A DNA stretch of 56,849 nucleotides from Sphaerobacter sp. (GTDB lineage: Bacteria; Chloroflexota; Chloroflexia; Thermomicrobiales; Thermomicrobiaceae), in the NCBI RefSeq assembly GCF_019683595.1, contig NZ_JADGHZ010000003.1, positions 1 to 56,849 on the forward strand, written 5' to 3'. The position numbers and the translations under genes are program-made. The notes beneath the pieces were generated by a model that was given only the letters and a program-made list of their open reading frames with translations, did no database searches and was not told the DNA's origin. Below, piece after piece: positions 52,381 to 56,849 of the stretch. Position 1 is the stretch's first letter, and every line of letters begins with the position of its first letter.

Positions 52381-52515
52381 CTGTTCGAGTTCCCGGTGGG
52401 AGTCAACGTGATGTGTGACCCACCGTGCGCCAGCGCGGTCAGCGGCCTTGCCGGGGACGGCGAGTACACCGTCGCCGGCGGGTGGCTCGACCGCCAGTGC
52501 ACGGCGGACCCGTCC

Positions 52516-53304
52516 CTAGATCGGCGGCTCGATGGTGATGTCTTCGTTGTAGCCGGAGTATTCCACCGTCATCGGCCCGTCCGGCGTCTCAAAGACCAAC
52601 CGCCGCGGCAGGTTGTCGTCTGCGCCGACCCACATGCGCCCGGTAATTGTTCCTGCCTCCTCGTCCGGAATGGTCACATCCCAGACGGTACAGGCGACGC
52701 CGTCGATCGTCTCGGTGCCGCTCTGGACCACGGTGACATCCGGTGCACTGACTTCGTCGACCGGATCGTCCGGCGACAGCGCCCCGTAGGTGCTGAGATC
52801 CTGCGGCCCAGGGAGCTGCATCCAGGTGCCGCCCAGGTTCATGTAGGACACATCCCCGATGATGATCATCTCGAACGTGCCCTCGGCCGTCTCCATGGTC
52901 ACGCGCATCCGATCGGGGCGGACCATCTCCAATATCATCTGGTGCGTCTCCCCGGGGGCAGCGGCGCTTGGCATGGTCATCTTCATCCGCAGCGTCTTAA
53001 CCTGCTCCCAGGCCGCGAAGGTCGGCGCGAGCACGTCGGTGGCCGCCGTCCCGGCCGACGGCGCCTCGGTCGGGCTCTCCGTTGCCTCTGCCTCGGGGGT
53101 GCTTTCCGGCGTCGGCGTCTCGGCGGCGGTCGTGGGCGCCGCGGTCGGGCTCGACGCGGTCACGGTCGCCGGCGCGTCGGACGCCGTCGGTGCAGGGGTT
53201 TCCGAATCAGCGGCCGATCCGCCGCAGGCCCCAAGCACGAGACTCCAGGCGAGAAGCCCGACGCTGAGCGCGCGCAGGGGTCTATGTCGTCCGGAACGCA
53301 GCAT
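52516..53304 (-). CDS. LppX/LolA-like secreted lipoprotein with T/A/P-rich linker
   Basis: MLRSGRHRPLRALSVGLLAWSLVLGACGGSAAD (lipobox LGAC); MKMTMPSAAAPGETHQMILEMVRPDRMRVTMETAEGTFEMIIIGDVSYMNLGGTWMQLP. Confidence 0.75.
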   Translation of the reverse strand: MLRSGRHRPLRALSVGLLAWSLVLGACGGSAADSETPAPTASDAPATVTASSPTAAPTTAAETPTPESTPEAEATESPTEAPSAGTAATDVLAPTFAAWEQVKTLRMKMTMPSAAAPGETHQMILEMVRPDRMRVTMETAEGTFEMIIIGDVSYMNLGGTWMQLPGPQDLSTYGALSPDDPVDEVSAPDVTVVQSGTETIDGVACTVWDVTIPDEEAGTITGRMWVGADDNLPRRLVFETPDGPMTVEYSGYNEDITIEPPI

Positions 53305-53526
53305 ACGTCAATCCCTCTCTCCAACACGAATCCCCACTCAACACACCCGATCCGTACGGGCTCGAACAAAGACTATGTTCACGGAAAGTACAAGACGGTG
53401 GCCAATGCTGTCAAACCGTTTTGCCCTATCACTCCAGTCGTACGATGGGTGCCACCCCGGCGCTGGCACGTCGCTCGCGACGAATGCCGGGGGCGAACGC
53501 ACCGTGCAGGACGGGAGAGCAGGACC

Positions 53527-53853
53527 ATGGCAGCGATCGACCTGGCACGGGAGTACATCTCGTGCGTGAACGGGCGGGACGGCAGCGGGGCCGCGGCGCT
53601 CTTCGCCCAGGACGGCGAAATCATCCTCCCGGCCGGGCGCGTCTATCGCGGCTGGGATGCCATCGCCGCCCTCATCGAGTCCGCGCCACCGGCCACAACC
53701 GCCCAGATCGCCGAGCGCACGATGGGAACCCACCGGGTGGTCCTGCATGGTGTCGTGCAAACACCCCGGTTCGCCCCCGCGCAGATCGAGTGGATCTTCG
53801 ATGTGGATGGCGACCGTATCCGCCGCCTGACGATCAACCACCTGCGTGCCTGA
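53527..53853 (+). CDS. SnoaL/NTF2-like protein
   Basis: MAAIDLAREYISCVNGRDGSGAAALFAQDGEIILPAGRVYRGWDAIAALIES. Confidence 0.8.
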   Translation: MAAIDLAREYISCVNGRDGSGAAALFAQDGEIILPAGRVYRGWDAIAALIESAPPATTAQIAERTMGTHRVVLHGVVQTPRFAPAQIEWIFDVDGDRIRRLTINHLRA

Positions 53854-53983
53854 AGGCTCGCAGGCGTGCACCTCGCGTTTCTCCGCTTGACATGAGCGCC
53901 ATGCTGACGGTCCTCGCGCTGTGGTGCGTACCCGGGGCGGGTGGTGTGAGGATCCCAACGCCGTGGTGTGGGCCTGGGAGTTA

Positions 53984-54234
53984 TGGAATTTGACGGCTAG
54001 TATGGGTGTCCGCCGGTCAGCGCGTGCCCGGGGAGGGTGGTACGAGGATCTCGCACCGCGACGTGTGCCCGAGGCGAAAGCCGCCGGGCTCACAACCAAA
54101 GCCGGCTAAAGCCGGCTGGGACGGGGTATGGCTCACGGCTCGGTGAGACGGTGTTCGCCGCTCGGCATGTGCCCGGCGGCTTTCGCCCCGGGCACGCGCC
54201 GAGCGCGTACATCCATGTAATTTGTCAAATGCCA
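53984..54234. mobile_element. Second MITE-like element (~251 bp) carrying GCCCGGGGC-family repeats
   Basis: Ends TGGAATTTGAC (53984-53994) / GTCAAATGCCA (54224-54234), 10/11 inverted match; flanks gtggtgtgggcctggg / cccgggcacgcaccacac look like halves of another repeat. Confidence 0.5.
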
Positions 54235-54314
54235 TTGGCCCGGGCACGCACCACACAGTGAACCAAGGGGGCTGCCGGCGCGTCTCGGATGAGGCGCAAT
54301 ATTCCCGGTTCGGC

Positions 54315-54803
54315 TCAGCACTCACAGGCGACGAACTCGAGCCAGCCGGGCACCTCTTCGGGGGCCATCATCTGGTGCGTTGCGTCGGCGACTGAGGCGT
54401 CGTAGATCGTGCCGTATCGGTCGGTGACGAAGATCGCGGCGAGCGGGGCGCCATCCTCTACCAGGCCGAAACGCGCATGCACCGTCAGGTCGGCGTCGGC
54501 CACGACCGGGAAGGGGAGGTCCAGATCGTGACGCAGCGCCTCTGCCGCGGCTGGTTCGGCGGCTACGACCGCGATCACCTGACCGTCCTCCGCCCGCGCG
54601 GCGGCGTATTGCTGGGCCAGCCCGCGCAGTAGCTCGCGGCACGCGGCGCAGTCCGCCTCGTGGGTGAAGACCAAGGCAAGGTTACGCCGCATGAAGTAGT
54701 CGCGTGTCCGGATCGTCTCGCCGTCCGATCCGGTTGCGGTGAAGTAGTCGATCTGGTCCCCGCGACTGGGGATCGCGCGCCGCTTGGTGTCGCTGATCGT
54801 CAT
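54315..54803 (-). CDS. Peroxiredoxin/redoxin-domain protein
   Basis: RNLALVFTHEADCAACRELLRGLAQQYAAARAEDGQVIAVVAAEPAAAEALRHDLDLPFPVVADADLTVHARFGL. Confidence 0.8.
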   Translation of the reverse strand: MTISDTKRRAIPSRGDQIDYFTATGSDGETIRTRDYFMRRNLALVFTHEADCAACRELLRGLAQQYAAARAEDGQVIAVVAAEPAAAEALRHDLDLPFPVVADADLTVHARFGLVEDGAPLAAIFVTDRYGTIYDASVADATHQMMAPEEVPGWLEFVACEC

Positions 54804-54821
54804 GGGGGCTCCTTCCTATTG

Positions 54822-54944
54822 CGTACTGCGTAGTGCGTAGTAGGTCGTGCGTATGGCGTCGCACATGTCCCGCCGAGCGCCAGCCGTGTCCTGTCCATCG
54901 CCCACTACGGAACACGGAACACGCAATACGCATCACGTCTCACG
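54822..54944. repeat. Heptad-phased CGT/ACG array, copy 4
   Basis: CGT at 54822, 829, 836, (843 GGT), 850, 857; ACG at 54907, 914, 921, 928, 935, 942. Confidence 0.88.
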
Positions 54945-56060
54945 CCCCAGGGTCAGCACCCGGAAGCGGCCCATCCCGCCCGGGTCGATCAGGTGCATGA
55001 CGGCGGCCCGGGCGGCGAGGTACTCCTCAGCCGTGATCCCCGGTCGTCGCTGCATGGCGACCAGGATCTCGCCGATGCCGGCGTTGGCCAGGAAGTCGGC
55101 CTGGGTGGTCAGGTCGAGCACGGTCAACCCGTGGTCCCGCGCCGCGTCCATGAGGGCCGTGAAATCCACGTGCGCGGTGAGATCCTGCTCCCCGACGGCG
55201 CGGTACGGGTCGTCATGGACGGTGTGCCGCGTGTAAGCCTTGAGCGTGCCGTCGCGTCGCTCCGGCCCGTACAACTCGGCGGCCGGGTAGCCATAGTCGA
55301 TGACCAGCGCGTAGCCGCGTTCCAACGCGGCGGCCACCTCGGCGATCCAGCCAGCCGGGCCGAGCGCGACCTCCGCGCGCTGTCCCTCAGCCAGCGTTAC
55401 GCCCTCGCGCTCGAGCCGCTCTGCTATCTCGGGCGTTGAAAGCGGCCCTGGCTCGTCGGCGAACCAGCCGTCGCGCCAGACGACGTAGATCTCTCGCAGC
55501 TCTCCGTCGCGCATCTCCACCCGGTGCACCGGGAAGGCGTCGACGAACTCGTTCGCCAGCACGCAGCCCGTGATCCGCCCGCCCGGCTCCGGCTGGCACA
55601 GGTGGTCGGCGAATCCGGCCTCGCCGAGGCGCTCGGCCAGCTCCGCCTCCCGCGCCGGGTTGATCTCGACCGGCTCGTAGCGGAGGGCGGCGAGGAGGTC
55701 GTCGCCGTCGGTGCGGAGACCGTCGAGGATCGCGAGCGCGAGCGTCCCCGCGCCGGCGCCGTACTCCCGCAGCGTGAACGGCTCGGGGCGATCGAGCTGG
55801 CGCCACATCGCGGCGAGGCGGCGGGCGATGGTGTGGCCGAAGATCGCGTGCGCCTCAGGCGCGGTGATGAAGTCGCCCGCCCTCCCGGCTCGCACCGCGT
55901 CGGTCCGGTAGTAGCCGTACTCGGGATGGTACAGGGCGAGCTCCATGAACGCGGCGAAGGTGATACGCCCCGCGTCGGCGATCCGGTCGCGGATGATCGC
56001 GACCAGCGCCTCGTTGCTCTCGTCCCAGTACCCGCGCCCGCCTGCGCCCTGCTCGCTCAT
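54933..56060 (-). CDS. MidA/NDUFAF7-like SAM-dependent methyltransferase
   Basis: ITFAAFMELALYHPEYGYYR...DFITAPEAHAIFGHTIARRLAAMW...LREYGAGAGTLALAIL...VLANEFVDAFPVHRVEM. Confidence 0.92.
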   Translation of the reverse strand: MSEQGAGGRGYWDESNEALVAIIRDRIADAGRITFAAFMELALYHPEYGYYRTDAVRAGRAGDFITAPEAHAIFGHTIARRLAAMWRQLDRPEPFTLREYGAGAGTLALAILDGLRTDGDDLLAALRYEPVEINPAREAELAERLGEAGFADHLCQPEPGGRITGCVLANEFVDAFPVHRVEMRDGELREIYVVWRDGWFADEPGPLSTPEIAERLEREGVTLAEGQRAEVALGPAGWIAEVAAALERGYALVIDYGYPAAELYGPERRDGTLKAYTRHTVHDDPYRAVGEQDLTAHVDFTALMDAARDHGLTVLDLTTQADFLANAGIGEILVAMQRRPGITAEEYLAARAAVMHLIDPGGMGRFRVLTLGRET

Positions 56061-56139
56061 GCTGAGATTCTACTCTGCAACCCGGGTGCCGCCCGCCTCA
56101 GGTTGTCGCGGCCGGCGGGCGGCCCGTAGAATCGGGGAC

Positions 56140-56760
56140 ATGGAGACGCAGGATGCCCGCCCGATCACCGAGCGGCGCCGTCGCCGCATGGTCGACGTCC
56201 TGGCGCGCCGCCAGCCGGATCTGACGGTCGTCATCGAGAACGTCCACGATCCCCACAACATCAGCGCCGTCCTCCGCTCCTGCGACGCCGTGGGGCTGCT
56301 GACGGTGCATCTCGTGTACACCATCGAGGAGTGGCCGGAGCTGAGCCGCGTGTCGTCGGCGAGCGCGGTGAAGTGGCTCGACATCGTGCGGCACGAGAGC
56401 ATCGAGGCATGCTACCAGGCGCTGCGCGCCCAGGGGTTCACCATCTACGCCACGCACCTGTCGGCCGCCAGCCGTGATCTCTACGACCTGGACCTCACGG
56501 GGCCGGTCGCACTGGTGTTCGGCAACGAGCACCGGGGCGTGTCGGACGAGGCCGTCGCAAACGCCGACGGCTCGGTCGTCATCCCGATGATGGGCATGGT
56601 CCAGAGCCTGAACATCTCCGTTGCCTGCGCAGTGTCGCTCTACGAGGCACTGCGCCAGCGGCGCGCGGTCGGCGCCTACGACCGGCCGAAGCTCTCTGCC
56701 GAGGAGCGTCAGGAGCGGCTCGTGCGCTGGCTCCAGCGCGAGCGCCGGATGCTGGAGTAA
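56140..56760 (+). CDS. TrmH-like RNA 2'-O-ribose methyltransferase (SPOUT)
   Basis: LTVVIENVHDPHNISAVLRSCDAVGLLTVHLVY...GPVALVFGNEHRGVSDEAV...VVIPMMGMVQSLNISVACAVSLYEALRQR. Confidence 0.93.
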   Translation: METQDARPITERRRRRMVDVLARRQPDLTVVIENVHDPHNISAVLRSCDAVGLLTVHLVYTIEEWPELSRVSSASAVKWLDIVRHESIEACYQALRAQGFTIYATHLSAASRDLYDLDLTGPVALVFGNEHRGVSDEAVANADGSVVIPMMGMVQSLNISVACAVSLYEALRQRRAVGAYDRPKLSAEERQERLVRWLQRERRMLE

Positions 56761-56804
56761 CTGGCCGCGGGGTCCATCATGCCGAGGCGCCAGCCCTGCG
56801 TCGC

Positions 56805-56849
56805 CATAGCCGGCTTGAGCCGGCTTTCGTTGTCAGCCCGGCGGCTTTA
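56805..56849 (-). repeat. Truncated (window end) unit of the AGCCGGCTT..AGCCGGCTTTCGTTGTCAGCCCGGCGGCTTTA repeat
   Basis: catagccggcttgagccggctttcgttgtcagcccggcggcttta matches the inverted units at 14738-14793 and 54061-54121. Confidence 0.8.

Overview
This is a high-GC bacterial chromosomal window. Protein content and repeat style suggest a Thermomicrobia/Sphaerobacter-like Chloroflexota, which is inference only. It holds about 44 supportable protein-coding genes and no rRNA, tRNA or CRISPR array that I could recognise.

Most genes are ordinary: B12-dependent ribonucleotide reductase NrdJ, a PLP decarboxylase, YidC, Mn-catalase, MreB, YebC, a DEAD-box helicase, UvrA2, HemW, TrmH, two glycosyltransferases and a 1448-aa multi-GAF histidine kinase.

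The most unusual coding locus is at about 33.5-41.5 kb. It is a same-strand cluster of two peptide-type ABC permeases, a Tat/lipoprotein solute-binding protein, three tandem paralogous peptidase-M19-like proteins and an XRE-cupin regulator, with no ABC ATPase. All three M19 paralogs lack the canonical HxD and bridging-Glu metal ligands, and all share a novel conserved DGC-L-[E/D] motif. They are therefore probably not conventional dipeptidases.

The intergenic DNA is also unusual. There are four copies of a modular element in which [CGTNNNN]n arrays and [NNNNACG]n arrays, phased exactly at 7 bp, flank a variable core. There are also nested palindromic repeats and two MITE-like insertions with TGGA(G/A)TTTGAC inverted ends, one of which splits another palindromic repeat. 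Clear cis-regulatory candidates are tandem NrdR boxes upstream of nrdJ, a tandem operator upstream of an ArsR gene, and a palindrome overlapping the -10 of a toxin-antitoxin module.
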